This document shows positions 17,692 to 27,104 of a stretch of DNA of 64,000 nucleotides, piece by piece. Position 1 is the stretch's first letter, and the number at the start of each line of letters is the position of its first letter. The stretch spans positions 496,001 to 560,000 of the forward strand of contig NZ_CP117029.1 in assembly GCF_028551255.1 (NCBI RefSeq), read 5' to 3'. The notes beneath the pieces are model-generated. The model worked only from the letters and a program-made list of their open reading frames with translations, searched no databases and was not told the origin of the DNA. This DNA is from Vibrio tubiashii (GTDB lineage: Bacteria > Pseudomonadota > Gammaproteobacteria > Enterobacterales > Vibrionaceae). The position numbers and the translations under genes were made by a program.

Positions 17692-18984
17692 TTATGCTTC
17701 TTCAGCAATAATTGCGAAACAGCGGTCAGCCGCTTCTAGTGTCGCTTCAATCTCTTTGCTACCGTGAGCAAGTGATGTGAAGCTTGCTTCGAATGCTGAT
17801 GGAGCAAGGTAAACACCGTGGTCTAGCATTAGGTGGAAGAAGCGTTTGAAGCGTTCGATATCGCATTTCGTCACATCTTCGTAGCGGGTAATGCTTTCTT
17901 GGTCAGTGAAGAAGAAGCCAAACATACCGCCAACTTGGTTAACCACTAAAGGGATGTTGTGGTTGTCAGCCAAAGCTTTAAAGCCTTCTGCAAGTTGCTT
18001 GGTTTTTGAAGCTAGGCGTTTTTCATTGCCTTCTTCTTTTAACAGGTTCAAACATGCAAAGCCTGCAGCCATTGCCACTGGGTTACCAGAAAGTGTTCCC
18101 GCTTGGTAAACAGGACCTGTTGGGGCGATATGTTGCATGACTTCTTTACGACCACCGAATGCGCCAACTGGCATACCGCCACCAATAACTTTACCTAGAG
18201 TCGTTAGGTCTGGCTTGATGTTGTAGTAGCCTTGTGCGCCGCCTAGAGCAACGCGGAAGCCTGTCATTACTTCATCAAAGATTAATAGAGCGCCTTCTTC
18301 ATCACAGATATGACGCAGTCCTTCGTGGAAGCCTTCTACTGGCGGAATACAGTTCATATTGCCTGCTACTGGCTCGACGATGATACAAGCGATCTCACCT
18401 TTGTTTGCTGCAAAAAGCTCACGTACTGAATCTAGGTCGTTAAATGTTGCGGTTAGCGTGTGCTTAGCAAAATCAGCAGGAACACCTGGTGAGCTTGGTT
18501 GACCTAAAGTCAGTGCGCCTGAGCCTGCTTTCACCAGTAGGCTGTCTGCGTGGCCGTGGTAACAGCCTTCAAACTTCATAATCTTGTCACGGCCTGTGTA
18601 GCCACGCGCTAGACGAATCGCACTCATTGTCGCTTCCGTACCTGAACTTACCATACGCACTTGCTCCATTGATGGAACAAGTTCTGATACAAGCTCAGCC
18701 ATAGCAATTTCCATCTCAGTCGGAGCGCCAAAGCTAAGACCACGTTGTGCTGCATCAATAACCGCTTCACGAATGACTGCGTGGTTGTGACCAAGAATCA
18801 TCGGACCCCAAGAGCCTACGTAGTCGATGTAGGCTTTACCATCAGCATCAAAAATCAATGGGCCGTCGGCACGTTCTACGAAGATTGGCGCGCCACCAAC
18901 GCCATTAAAAGCACGTACTGGAGAGTTCACGCCGCCAGGAATGGTTTGCTGTGCTTTTTGAAATAGATCAGCTGATTTGGTCAT
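17692..18984 (-). CDS. hemL: glutamate-1-semialdehyde 2,1-aminomutase
   Basis: A 430-residue PLP enzyme of the class III aminotransferase fold that converts glutamate-1-semialdehyde to 5-aminolevulinate in the C5 haem pathway. The PLP lysine lies in [18 protein letters not shown], and the N-terminal [13 protein letters not shown] signature is present. A further 35 in-frame codons upstream are rejected: [12 protein letters not shown] is preceded by a good GAGGA site and matches the family start. It is divergent from erpA, linking haem and Fe-S assembly genes. Confidence 0.96.
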   Translation of the reverse strand: MTKSADLFQKAQQTIPGGVNSPVRAFNGVGGAPIFVERADGPLIFDADGKAYIDYVGSWGPMILGHNHAVIREAVIDAAQRGLSFGAPTEMEIAMAELVSELVPSMEQVRMVSSGTEATMSAIRLARGYTGRDKIMKFEGCYHGHADSLLVKAGSGALTLGQPSSPGVPADFAKHTLTATFNDLDSVRELFAANKGEIACIIVEPVAGNMNCIPPVEGFHEGLRHICDEEGALLIFDEVMTGFRVALGGAQGYYNIKPDLTTLGKVIGGGMPVGAFGGRKEVMQHIAPTGPVYQAGTLSGNPVAMAAGFACLNLLKEEGNEKRLASKTKQLAEGFKALADNHNIPLVVNQVGGMFGFFFTDQESITRYEDVTKCDIERFKRFFHLMLDHGVYLAPSAFEASFTSLAHGSKEIEATLEAADRCFAIIAEEA

Positions 18985-19235
18985 GGGATATCCTCTTTTG
19001 ATTGCTCGGACCAATTTGGCTCGCATTGTACCTGCCCTGCCGGATTCAATAAAACGCTTTGCGCCACATTCTGAATACTTTGACAGCAAATAAACCGCAA
19101 ATAGTGTAAAAAATGGCTTGAAAAGTGGTGAATACTTGAACGCTTCACTCAGGTATTAGATAATCACTGCAATATTAAAAGATAAGTTCCAGATGGTGAG
19201 TGCAGTCTGGATGCAGAAGACTGAGAGAGGTCATC

Positions 19236-19577
19236 GTGAGCGAAGTAAATATCCCATTAACATTTTCAGATGCAGCGGCTCAGCGAGTAGGCGCTTTAAT
19301 TGCTGAAGAAGAGAACCCAAACCTGAAGCTACGTGTATACATCACGGGCGGCGGCTGTAGCGGCTTCCAATACGGGTTTACGTTTGACGAAAGCGTCAAT
19401 GAAGGTGATACCACGATTGTAAATAGTGGCGTGACTTTAGTCGTTGACCCTATGAGCCTCCAGTACCTAGTGGGTGGACAAGTCGATTACACTGAAGGTC
19501 TTGAAGGCTCGCGCTTCTTTGTTAACAACCCGAATGCAACCACTACCTGTGGTTGTGGTGCATCTTTTAGTGTTTAA
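19236..19577 (+). CDS. erpA: iron-sulfur cluster insertion protein ErpA
   Basis: A 113-residue A-type Fe-S carrier. The three cluster cysteines are visible: one in [11 protein letters not shown] and two in the C-terminal [11 protein letters not shown]. It delivers [4Fe-4S] clusters to apoproteins such as IspG/IspH. The start is the GTG at [10 protein letters not shown], preceded by GAGAGAGG. The 12 codons upstream in frame carry no family similarity. A hairpin terminator follows at once. Confidence 0.95.
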   Translation: MSEVNIPLTFSDAAAQRVGALIAEEENPNLKLRVYITGGGCSGFQYGFTFDESVNEGDTTIVNSGVTLVVDPMSLQYLVGGQVDYTEGLEGSRFFVNNPNATTTCGCGASFSV

Positions 19578-19594
19578 TCACTGACTGTTTTGTC

Positions 19595-19626
19595 AAAGGC
19601 TGCATTGATTGCAGCCTTTGTTTTAT
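19595..19626 (+). terminator. intrinsic terminator of erpA
   Basis: AAAGGCTGCA / TGCAGCCTTT stem with a short ATTGAT-type loop, followed by TGTTTTAT, begins 17 nt after the erpA stop. Confidence 0.85.
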
Positions 19627-19721
19627 CTGCTTCTCAGATTCCAGAAACTGAGACCTACTCTGAAATACTGTCCAACTGTATTTTATTTTTGTTTGGTTAA
19701 TTTATATCCTGAATAATACTT

Positions 19722-19742
19722 CTCACGAATGAATCTCGTGAG
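19722..19742 (+). repeat. 7-bp inverted repeat upstream of the RND adaptor gene
   Basis: CTCACGA and TCGTGAG separated by 7 nt lie 87 nt upstream of the adaptor start. It may be an operator or a leader hairpin; no regulator gene is adjacent to suggest which. Confidence 0.3.
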
Positions 19743-19828
19743 CCCCTATATCTAAGGCTTACCTAGTCACCGTTACGTAGGTTGTTACGGTTGAATTAGG
19801 ATGCGATATAGAATTACTAAGGATAGTT

Positions 19829-20911
19829 ATGGCTAGTATCTCTCCGTTGCGTTTTATCGCGACCAGACCTTATCTTGTATCTCTTTTTTTAGTCACTGTA
19901 CTTACGCTTTGGCTTGGCGTCGGTATGTTAAATGCTGAAGACTCCACCCCGCAGCATAACGAACAGGAGATCCCTTTAGCTAAGGTTGCTTTCACTTCGT
20001 TTGTCGCCAATCCTACCCATAAGAGCATCGATCTCTATGGACGGACCGCTCCCAATAAGCAAGCAAAACTAGGCGCTGAGATTGCAGGTAAAATTACCCA
20101 GCTTAAAGTTTCCAAAGGGGACAATGTTAAGCAAGGACAAGTGATTGCGCTGATTGATAAAGGCGATCTTGAGATTCAGCTTGAGCGTGCGCAAGCCATG
20201 CTTAAGGTGAAAGAGAAAGAGTTTAAAGCGGCCAAGTCACTGCAAAGTAAAGGCTTGCAGGGTGAGGTAGCCTTCACCAACGCTCAGGCAGGCTTGGTTG
20301 AAGCTAAAGCCATGGTAAGTAATGCCAAAATTGCTTTGCGTAACACCTCTGTGACAGCGCCGTTTACTGGAATTGTCGATCATCTGTTTATCGAAACAGG
20401 GGACTTTGTCGGTGTTGGCGATCCTGTCGCGAGCTTACTTGATTTGAGTATGATTGTGATTGAAGCCGATGTCAGCGAGCGACATATTCAAGATTTAGTG
20501 CTCGGCCAACAAGCGCAAGTTCGCTTTATTAATGGCCAACAGGCACAAGGCAAAGTTCGCTACATTTCACGCGTTTCCTCTGACTCGACCAACACCTTTC
20601 CGATAGAAATTGAGCTGCCTAACCCGAAGCAGAGAATTCCTGCTGGTATCAGTACGGAAGTGACACTGAACTTGCAAGATCAACTTGCTATCAAGGTCAC
20701 GCCAGCCATGCTCGCTCTAGATGATGACGGTAATCTTGGGGTGAAAACTCTAGTCGCAGATCGGATTAAGTTTGTTCCTATTAACCTAGTTAAAGCTGAA
20801 CAAGATGGCGTGTGGCTGACAGGATTGGGTGAGAGCGTTGATATCGTCACTACCGGGCAGGGCTTCGTTCGCGATGGCGATCAAGTCATCGCTGTAGAAC
20901 AGCAAGATTAG
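19829..20911 (+). CDS. RND efflux periplasmic adaptor (membrane fusion protein)
   Basis: A 360-residue HlyD/AcrA-type adaptor. A membrane anchor at about residues 14-34 is followed by a barrel-sandwich domain (GKITQLKVSKGDNVKQGQ), a short alpha-hairpin (about 115-165) and beta-barrel domains. It bridges the RND pump to an outer-membrane channel. No TolC-type gene is adjacent, so it presumably uses a TolC encoded elsewhere. It lies 11 nt upstream of the pump gene. This is the position of one of the Vex pumps of V. cholerae, but I do not assign a name. Confidence 0.88.
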   Translation: MASISPLRFIATRPYLVSLFLVTVLTLWLGVGMLNAEDSTPQHNEQEIPLAKVAFTSFVANPTHKSIDLYGRTAPNKQAKLGAEIAGKITQLKVSKGDNVKQGQVIALIDKGDLEIQLERAQAMLKVKEKEFKAAKSLQSKGLQGEVAFTNAQAGLVEAKAMVSNAKIALRNTSVTAPFTGIVDHLFIETGDFVGVGDPVASLLDLSMIVIEADVSERHIQDLVLGQQAQVRFINGQQAQGKVRYISRVSSDSTNTFPIEIELPNPKQRIPAGISTEVTLNLQDQLAIKVTPAMLALDDDGNLGVKTLVADRIKFVPINLVKAEQDGVWLTGLGESVDIVTTGQGFVRDGDQVIAVEQQD

Positions 20912-20922
20912 GAGGCGCGATT

Positions 20923-23900
20923 ATGTTTGCATTGATTGATGCGGCGCTCTCTCGCACGCGCACCATGATGGTGTTGTTGGTGTTTATTCTTCTTGCTGGC
21001 GCTGCGACTTACGTGACGATTCCCAAAGAATCGAGTCCAGATATCACCATCCCCATTATCTATGTCTCGGTTGGGCACCAAGGTATTTCGCCATCAGACG
21101 CAGAAAGACTGCTAGTACGTCCAATCGAGCAAGAGCTAAGGTCAATTGAAGGGGTTAAAGAGATGACCTCTACCGCATCGGAGGGGCATGCCTCTGTGAT
21201 GCTGGAATTTAGTGTCGGTGTCGATCTCAACAAAGCGATGGCAGATGTGCGTGAAGCCGTTGATCTCGCTAAGCCTAAGTTACCCAGTGATAGTGATGAA
21301 CCTACTGTTAATGAAGTGACTTTGGCGTCAGAAGAGCCTGCCTTATCTATCGTGCTTTATGGTACGGTTCCAGAACGCACTATTGTTCAGATTGCGCGCC
21401 AACTAAGAGATAAGCTTGAGAGCTATCGTCAGATCCTTGAAGTGGATATTGCTGGTGATCGCGAAGATATTGTTGAGATCGTGGTGGATCCGCTTTTAAT
21501 GGAAAGCTACGGGCTTGATCAAGCAGACATCTACAACCTGATTGCCTTGAACAATAAAGTGGTTGCGGCAGGCTTTGTTGATACCGGTTATGGGCGCTTC
21601 TCAGTGAAAGTGCCGTCAGTGTTCGATTCCTTGAAAGATGTACTTGAACTACCTGTCAAAGTAGACGGTAAGCAAGTGATCACTTTTGGTGATGTTGCGA
21701 CCGTACGTCGAGCTTTCCGAGATCCAGAGAGCTACGCCAGACTCGATGGTAAATCGGCTGTAGTGCTTGATGTGAAAAAGCGTGCGGGTGAAAACATCAT
21801 CGAAACCGTTGCGCTAATTAAAACGGTATTGCAAGAGGCACAAAAACGTCCTGAATGGCCGAATAACCTGTTAGTTAAGTACACTTGGGATCAATCCAAA
21901 GACGTTAAGATGATGCTTAACGATCTGCAAAACAACATCCTGTCGGCAATCATTTTAGTTGTTATCGTCATCATCGCGATTTTAGGCGTTCGAACCGCTT
22001 TCTTGGTTGGGGTGTCGATACCAGGCTCTTTCTTGACTGGGCTTTTAGTGCTGTCCGTATTTGGATTGACGGTTAATATTGTGGTGTTGTTCTCGCTAAT
22101 TATGGCTGTGGGTATGTTGGTGGACGGCGCCATTGTGGTGACCGAGTTTGCCGACAGGCGCATGCAAGAAGGGACATCACGTCGAGAGGCATATCGAGAT
22201 GCAGCAAAACGTATGGCGTGGCCAATTACAGCGTCAACGGCGACGACCTTAGCGGCGTTTGCGCCACTGCTTTTCTGGCCTGATGTGACTGGTGAGTTTA
22301 TGAAGTACTTGCCGCTTACCTTGATCGCAACGTTAACCGCATCGCTGGCAATGGCGTTATTGCTCGTTCCTGTACTAGGGAGCTTGATCGGTCGACCGCA
22401 ACACGTCACCAAAGCGCAGCGTGAAAAAATGGTAGCCTTGCATGACGGTGATTTCTCTAAAGCGACCGGTATCACTAAGCTCTATTTTCATACCTTAGAT
22501 ATCGCGATTCGCCATCCACTGAAGATTTTGTTGAGTGCAATTCTGCTAGCCATTGCGGTGGGCTTTACCTACGCCAAAGCGGGCTTGGGCGCTGAGTTCT
22601 TCCCTGAAGTTGATCCGCCTTTCTTTACAGTTAAAGTGCGCTCTTATGGCGATCTTTCCCTTGATGAGAAAGATGTCATCATGCGAGACATAGAGGCGGT
22701 GATGCTTGGGCATGATGAGTTTGAAAGTGTCTACACCAAAACAGGTGGCGATGACGAAATAGGACAAATCCAAATTACGCCAGTCGATTGGCAGTACCGC
22801 CGTAAAGTCAAACAGATCATTGAAGAGCTTAAACAACAAACGGATCAATATGCGGGGGTGGAAATTGAGTACAAGTTCCCAGATGCAGGCCCCCCTGTTG
22901 AGCATGACCTAGTGATTGAAATGTCAGCGCGGATCCCCGATCAACTCGATGGCGCCGCAAAGCTAGTGAGGCAATGGGCAGACAATTACCCTGCGTTTAC
23001 CAACCTGAGTGATACCTCAAGCAAAGAGGGCATCGACTGGCAGATCGATATTCGTCGTGATGATGCTTCGCGCTTTGCCGCGGACGCAACATTAGTTGGT
23101 AATACAGTTCAGTTTGTCACCAATGGCTTAAAAATTGGTGACTATCTACCCGATGACGCCACTGAAGAAGTCGATATTTTGGTTCGTTATCCGGAAGAGA
23201 AACGTGATATTGGCCGCTTTGATCAATTACGAGTCAAAACAGCCGCAGGTCTTGTGCCGATTACTAATTTTGCCAATATTGTTCCTGAGCATAAACAAGA
23301 TACGATTCGCCGTATCGACGGACATCGCGTGATCAACATTATGGCCGACATGAAAGAGGGCTATAACCTCGCATTGGAGTTGCCAAAGATCAATGAGGCG
23401 GTTTCCAAGCTCGATCTTCCTTCGAGTGTTGAGTTTAAGATTCGTGGTCAGAATGAAGAGCAAGAAAACTCTTCCGCTTTCCTACAAAATGCTTTCTTGG
23501 TCGCCTTGGTAGTGATGGCGCTGATCTTGATTACTCAGTTCAATAGCTTCTATCAGGCATTTTTGATTCTAAGTGCTGTGCTGTTCTCAACTGTGGGGGT
23601 ATTTGTCGGCTTACTTGTGTTCCAAAAACCGTTTGGCATCATCATGTCAGGTATTGGTGTTATTGCCCTTGCAGGGATAGTGGTTAACAACAATATCGTG
23701 TTAATTGATACCTACAATCAGCTACTAAAACGCGGGCTAGATAAACGCGAAGCGATATTACGTACGGGTGTGCAGCGTTTAAGACCTGTGCTGCTAACCA
23801 CGGTGACGACCATACTTGGTTTGCTGCCAATGGTGCTAGAAATGAACATCGATCTCATCAATCAGAAGATCGAGTTTGGCGCGCCAAGTACTCAGTGGTG

Positions 23901-24039
23901 GTCACAACTGGCAACAGCAGTAGCGGGTGGATTAGCCTTCGCTACTGTGTTGACCTTAGTACTGACACCTTGTCTGCTGATGCTTGGCAGAGTACATAAA
24001 GTGGAAGAGCAGGCTAACCAAGTCATCGAAGCTGAATAG
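20923..24039 (+). CDS. RND efflux permease
   Basis: A 1038-residue proton-driven resistance-nodulation-division pump. It has twelve membrane segments in the 1+5+1+5 pattern and two large periplasmic loops. The N-terminal helix is followed by YVTIPKESSPDITIPIIYVS. In TM4 the proton-relay region reads GMLVDGAIVVTEF, so only one Asp is present where AcrB has DD; this variant is common in the less studied RND branch. Substrates cannot be read from sequence. A shared terminator follows. Confidence 0.9.
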   Translation: MFALIDAALSRTRTMMVLLVFILLAGAATYVTIPKESSPDITIPIIYVSVGHQGISPSDAERLLVRPIEQELRSIEGVKEMTSTASEGHASVMLEFSVGVDLNKAMADVREAVDLAKPKLPSDSDEPTVNEVTLASEEPALSIVLYGTVPERTIVQIARQLRDKLESYRQILEVDIAGDREDIVEIVVDPLLMESYGLDQADIYNLIALNNKVVAAGFVDTGYGRFSVKVPSVFDSLKDVLELPVKVDGKQVITFGDVATVRRAFRDPESYARLDGKSAVVLDVKKRAGENIIETVALIKTVLQEAQKRPEWPNNLLVKYTWDQSKDVKMMLNDLQNNILSAIILVVIVIIAILGVRTAFLVGVSIPGSFLTGLLVLSVFGLTVNIVVLFSLIMAVGMLVDGAIVVTEFADRRMQEGTSRREAYRDAAKRMAWPITASTATTLAAFAPLLFWPDVTGEFMKYLPLTLIATLTASLAMALLLVPVLGSLIGRPQHVTKAQREKMVALHDGDFSKATGITKLYFHTLDIAIRHPLKILLSAILLAIAVGFTYAKAGLGAEFFPEVDPPFFTVKVRSYGDLSLDEKDVIMRDIEAVMLGHDEFESVYTKTGGDDEIGQIQITPVDWQYRRKVKQIIEELKQQTDQYAGVEIEYKFPDAGPPVEHDLVIEMSARIPDQLDGAAKLVRQWADNYPAFTNLSDTSSKEGIDWQIDIRRDDASRFAADATLVGNTVQFVTNGLKIGDYLPDDATEEVDILVRYPEEKRDIGRFDQLRVKTAAGLVPITNFANIVPEHKQDTIRRIDGHRVINIMADMKEGYNLALELPKINEAVSKLDLPSSVEFKIRGQNEEQENSSAFLQNAFLVALVVMALILITQFNSFYQAFLILSAVLFSTVGVFVGLLVFQKPFGIIMSGIGVIALAGIVVNNNIVLIDTYNQLLKRGLDKREAILRTGVQRLRPVLLTTVTTILGLLPMVLEMNIDLINQKIEFGAPSTQWWSQLATAVAGGLAFATVLTLVLTPCLLMLGRVHKVEEQANQVIEAE

Positions 24040-24054
24040 AAACACTAGAAATGA

Positions 24055-24081
24055 CAAAGACCCGCATGATGCGGGTCTTTG
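24055..24081. terminator. bidirectional terminator
   Basis: AAAGACCCGCAT and ATGCGGGTCTTT form a near-continuous palindrome between the convergent RND pump and M23 endopeptidase genes. A T-rich tract follows on the plus strand and an A/T-rich tract on the minus strand. Confidence 0.85.
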
Positions 24082-24084
24082 TTT

Positions 24085-25371
24085 TTATGGAGTCGCGAGC
24101 AACTCTCCGTAACGCTCTAGCTTCTCTAATCTTAATTTTGCGTTGGCAATATACGTGGTTTTCGCTTTGCCTGTCAGAGATTTAGATTGTGGTAGCTTAA
24201 CCGTTCTTGGGTTTTTATGTACCCCGTTTACTAAGAACTCATAGTGTAGGTGAGGACCAGTGACGCGTCCTGTTCCACCTAGCGTGCCTATCGTTTGTCC
24301 TTGTTTTACACGTTGTCCTGTTTTGACTTTACGACGCTGTAAGTGGAGGTACTTAGTAATATAGGTATTGCTATGTTTGATAAACACATAGTTACCATTG
24401 AACTGGTTGTAACTCGATTTTAGAACCGTACCGTCACCAGCAGCCCATATTGGTGTGCCAACTGGTGCAGCATAGTCAGTGCCACGGTGTGCGCGGACTT
24501 TCCCTGTTACGGGATGGCGACGAGTTGGGTTGAAGTTTGAACTAACGCGACGGAAATCGAGCGGAGAGCGCAAGAAGGCTTTCTTCATTGCACGACCATT
24601 TTCGTCATAATAGTTACCAGTTTTGTCGTCGAGAATCGCTCTAAAGGTATCACCTTGGTTTTTGAAGATGGCGGCAATGATTTTACCTCGGCCAACAACT
24701 TCACCCTCTACGACTTTCTCTTGATAAAGAATCTTAAAGTTATCCCCGCCACGAATATCCAAAGCAAAGTCGATATCCCAGCCAAAAATGCCCGCTAGCT
24801 CCATGATCTGGTTTGGTGTTAAGCCAGCATTGACACCCGCGTTCCAGAAGTTTGAAGTGATATCTGCCTCAGCATAGTTGTACTGATAGTGGACCTGCTT
24901 TTTATCAATCGTAGAGGTGTAGCCACTCTCTGATTTGGTGACAAGAAAGGTCTCGTATGGGCTAATGACGCGTTTTAGCTGAATCAGTTGGTTGTCAGCA
25001 TCGAAGCCTAGCTGGAATGAATCCCCCGGTCGAACTCGGGTTAACTGCCTTTCAATATCTTTATTAGTTGAAGTCAGTTGATACAGCAGGCGAGAAGAAA
25101 GCCCAGCACGTTGAAAAAGGAGTGCCATGCTGTCGCCAGAGCCTATGGTATGTTTTTCCCATCGCAGCACAGCAAGTTTTGGTGCTGACTCTTGCAAAGC
25201 GAGCAACTCAAGATCAATGGCCAATGGGTAGGCTTTACCTACTTGATAGTTGCTCTCCTCTTGACGGAGATCTTTCGGCGCTGGCAGAAACAAAGCAATG
25301 ACGATAAAAGCGCTAAATAAGGCGATAAGGGCTCGGTGAATCCATGGCAATCGAGCGAAAAGAGACAACAT
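24085..25371 (-). CDS. M23 family D,D-endopeptidase (MepM / Shy type)
   Basis: A 428-residue periplasmic, membrane-anchored peptidoglycan hydrolase that cuts D-Ala-mDAP cross-links during wall growth. TM anchor at about 14-30, a LysM/OapA-like region (HTIGSGDSMALLFQRAGL), then the LytM/M23 domain with zinc ligands in HRGTDYAAP and GPHLHYEF. V. cholerae has three such enzymes (ShyA, B, C). Its place next to tyrS suggests the ShyC orthologue, but that rests on remembered gene order. Confidence 0.88.
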   Translation of the reverse strand: MLSLFARLPWIHRALIALFSAFIVIALFLPAPKDLRQEESNYQVGKAYPLAIDLELLALQESAPKLAVLRWEKHTIGSGDSMALLFQRAGLSSRLLYQLTSTNKDIERQLTRVRPGDSFQLGFDADNQLIQLKRVISPYETFLVTKSESGYTSTIDKKQVHYQYNYAEADITSNFWNAGVNAGLTPNQIMELAGIFGWDIDFALDIRGGDNFKILYQEKVVEGEVVGRGKIIAAIFKNQGDTFRAILDDKTGNYYDENGRAMKKAFLRSPLDFRRVSSNFNPTRRHPVTGKVRAHRGTDYAAPVGTPIWAAGDGTVLKSSYNQFNGNYVFIKHSNTYITKYLHLQRRKVKTGQRVKQGQTIGTLGGTGRVTGPHLHYEFLVNGVHKNPRTVKLPQSKSLTGKAKTTYIANAKLRLEKLERYGELLATP

Positions 25372-25500
25372 CTTATGTCCGTTCTAAAAAATTCAGTAAA
25401 AAAGCTAAGCTGTTTAGTCTAACTGGTTTCAAAAAGCATCGCTATTCAAGTAAGATGACCAACTAACAAATTTTTGCCAAATCTGTGGGAGTGAACAAGA

Positions 25501-26688
25501 ATGGCGAGCATTGAAGCTGCACTAGCCGAGATTAAGCGCGGTGTTGAAGAACTGATTCCAGAAGAAGAACTGATTGCTAAGTTGAAAGAGGGTCGTCCTC
25601 TTCGTATTAAGTTAGGTGCCGATCCAACTGCACCGGATATTCACCTTGGTCATACAGTGATTTTCAACAAGCTGCGTGCATTTCAGGAGCTAGGCCACGA
25701 CGTTACCTTCCTTATCGGTGATTTTACTGCCATGGTTGGTGACCCAACGGGTAAGAACAATACTCGTCCGCCACTAAGTCGTGAAGATGTACTGCGCAAC
25801 GCTGAAACCTATAAAGAGCAGGTATTTAAGATTCTAGATCCAGCTAAGACGAAAATTCAGTTTAACTCTGAATGGCTGTCTGAGTTAGGTGCTGAGGGCA
25901 TGATTCGCCTTGCTGCTAACCAAACCGTAGCACGTATGCTAGAGCGTGATGACTTTAAAAAGCGCTATGCAGGCGGTCAGCCTATCGCTATTCATGAGTT
26001 CATGTACCCACTACTACAAGGTTATGATTCAGTCGCGATGGAAACTGACGTTGAGCTAGGTGGTACTGACCAGAAGTTCAACCTACTGATGGGACGCGAA
26101 CTGCAAAAATCGAATGGTCAGAAGCCACAGGTTGTATTAATGATGCCACTTCTTGTTGGTCTAGACGGCGAGAAGAAGATGTCTAAATCGGCCAACAACT
26201 ACATTGGTATCAGTGAAGCGCCAAGCGAAATGTTTGGTAAGATCATGTCGATCTCTGATGACCTAATGTGGAACTACTACGACTTGCTTTCATTCCGTCC
26301 ACTGGACGAAGTTGCTCAACTAAAAGCAGATGTAGAAGCGGGTCAAAACCCACGTGATGTAAAAGTAGCTCTAGCGAAAGAGATCATTGCACGCTTCCAC
26401 TCTCAGGCAGATGCTGATGCAGCAGAGCAAGAGTTCGTAAACCGTTTTGCTAAGAACCAAATCCCTGACGAAATGCCAGAATTTGCTTTTGATGCAGGCC
26501 TACCGGTAAGCAATATTCTTAAAGAAGCGGGCTTGTGTGCCTCTACCTCTGAAGCGATGCGTATGGTTAAGCAAGGTGCAGCTAAGATTGATGGCGAGAA
26601 AGTAGCAGACTCTAAGTTTACTCCTGAAGCCGGGACTTACGTATTCCAAGTGGGTAAACGTAAATTTGCTCGTATCACGATCAAATAG
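25501..26688 (+). CDS. tyrS: tyrosyl-tRNA synthetase
   Basis: A 395-residue class I aminoacyl-tRNA synthetase of the TyrZ-like bacterial subgroup. The HIGH-type motif is HLGH ([10 protein letters not shown]), the KMSKS loop is [10 protein letters not shown], and a C-terminal S4 RNA-binding domain is present ([20 protein letters not shown]). It charges tRNA-Tyr. The ATG is preceded by GTGGGAGTG, a good ribosome-binding site. An intrinsic terminator follows at 26715. Confidence 0.96.
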   Translation: MASIEAALAEIKRGVEELIPEEELIAKLKEGRPLRIKLGADPTAPDIHLGHTVIFNKLRAFQELGHDVTFLIGDFTAMVGDPTGKNNTRPPLSREDVLRNAETYKEQVFKILDPAKTKIQFNSEWLSELGAEGMIRLAANQTVARMLERDDFKKRYAGGQPIAIHEFMYPLLQGYDSVAMETDVELGGTDQKFNLLMGRELQKSNGQKPQVVLMMPLLVGLDGEKKMSKSANNYIGISEAPSEMFGKIMSISDDLMWNYYDLLSFRPLDEVAQLKADVEAGQNPRDVKVALAKEIIARFHSQADADAAEQEFVNRFAKNQIPDEMPEFAFDAGLPVSNILKEAGLCASTSEAMRMVKQGAAKIDGEKVADSKFTPEAGTYVFQVGKRKFARITIK

Positions 26689-26714
26689 TTGATACCAAAT
26701 ATCGGTTTGATAAT

Positions 26715-26738
26715 AGCGCCTTTCGAGGCGCTTTTTTT
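26715..26738 (+). terminator. intrinsic terminator of tyrS
   Basis: AGCGCC TTTCGA GGCGCT followed by TTTTTT, 26 nt after the tyrS stop codon. Confidence 0.9.
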
Positions 26739-26821
26739 ATGCGTGTCGCTAGAGGTTAAATATCCAACTTTTTTGCAAATTTGGGCTGCTTTAGTGGGGA
26801 ACTTTTGTTATTATCCTCGCG

Positions 26822-26842
26822 CTGCCAAAACGGCAGTTTTTT
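26822..26842 (+). promoter_or_regulatory. terminator-like hairpin at the 5' end of the mgtE-like leader
   Basis: CTGCC AAAA CGGCAG followed by TTTTTT has the form of a compact intrinsic terminator, but sits directly before the ribosome-binding site of a 14-codon ORF in the leader of a magnesium transporter gene. It may be an attenuator. Alternatively it ends a short transcript read from the tyrS side. Confidence 0.55.
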
Positions 26843-26853
26843 CGGAGACTTTT

Positions 26854-26898
26854 ATGAACAATATCGACCATCCTCCTAGTATGAAAGGGGAAAAATAG
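26854..26898 (+). CDS. 14-codon leader peptide upstream of the MgtE-like transporter gene
   Basis: The ORF MNNIDHPPSMKGEK is preceded by GGAG at optimal spacing and lies 206 nt upstream of the transporter start. It has an acidic residue and a Pro-Pro pair within the first eight codons. In enterobacteria the Mg2+ transporter leader peptide MgtL uses acidic and proline codons to sense Mg2+ through ribosome behaviour. Similarity here is only of type and position, not of sequence. The function is inferred. Confidence 0.45.
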   Translation: MNNIDHPPSMKGEK

Positions 26899-27104
26899 TC
26901 CGCTTCGGTATTGTCGTCTCACGTCTCTACCATTGCGGTAGAGTGCTTCTTATCTCTTTGTGAATCCTCACGTTTTTCTCCTCTAAATTCTAGAATCCAA
27001 TACAGCTTTTCTGTGCACTCGTGTACGGATAGACGTGTCTATATTTTGATTCAATATCAGCTGTATTTGATGGTCGTTACCTATTGCCAATCGGGAGATT
27101 CGCC
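26899..27104 (+). promoter_or_regulatory. structured leader of the MgtE-like gene
   Basis: After the leader ORF the RNA can form CTCTACC/GGTAGAG (26925-26943, 5-nt loop), followed by a C-rich, G-poor stretch (about 26944-27010) of the kind Rho uses. ATAGA/TCTAT lies further on, within ATAGACGTGTCTAT. No U-tract terminator is visible. The layout (leader ORF, hairpins, C-rich tract, long distance to the gene) resembles leaders controlled by Rho-dependent termination. Confidence 0.45.

Noticed and set aside
21891..22475. 194-codon minus-strand ORF inside the RND pump gene
   Set aside because: Antisense shadow of a clearly conserved pump; composition follows the codon bias of the opposite strand.
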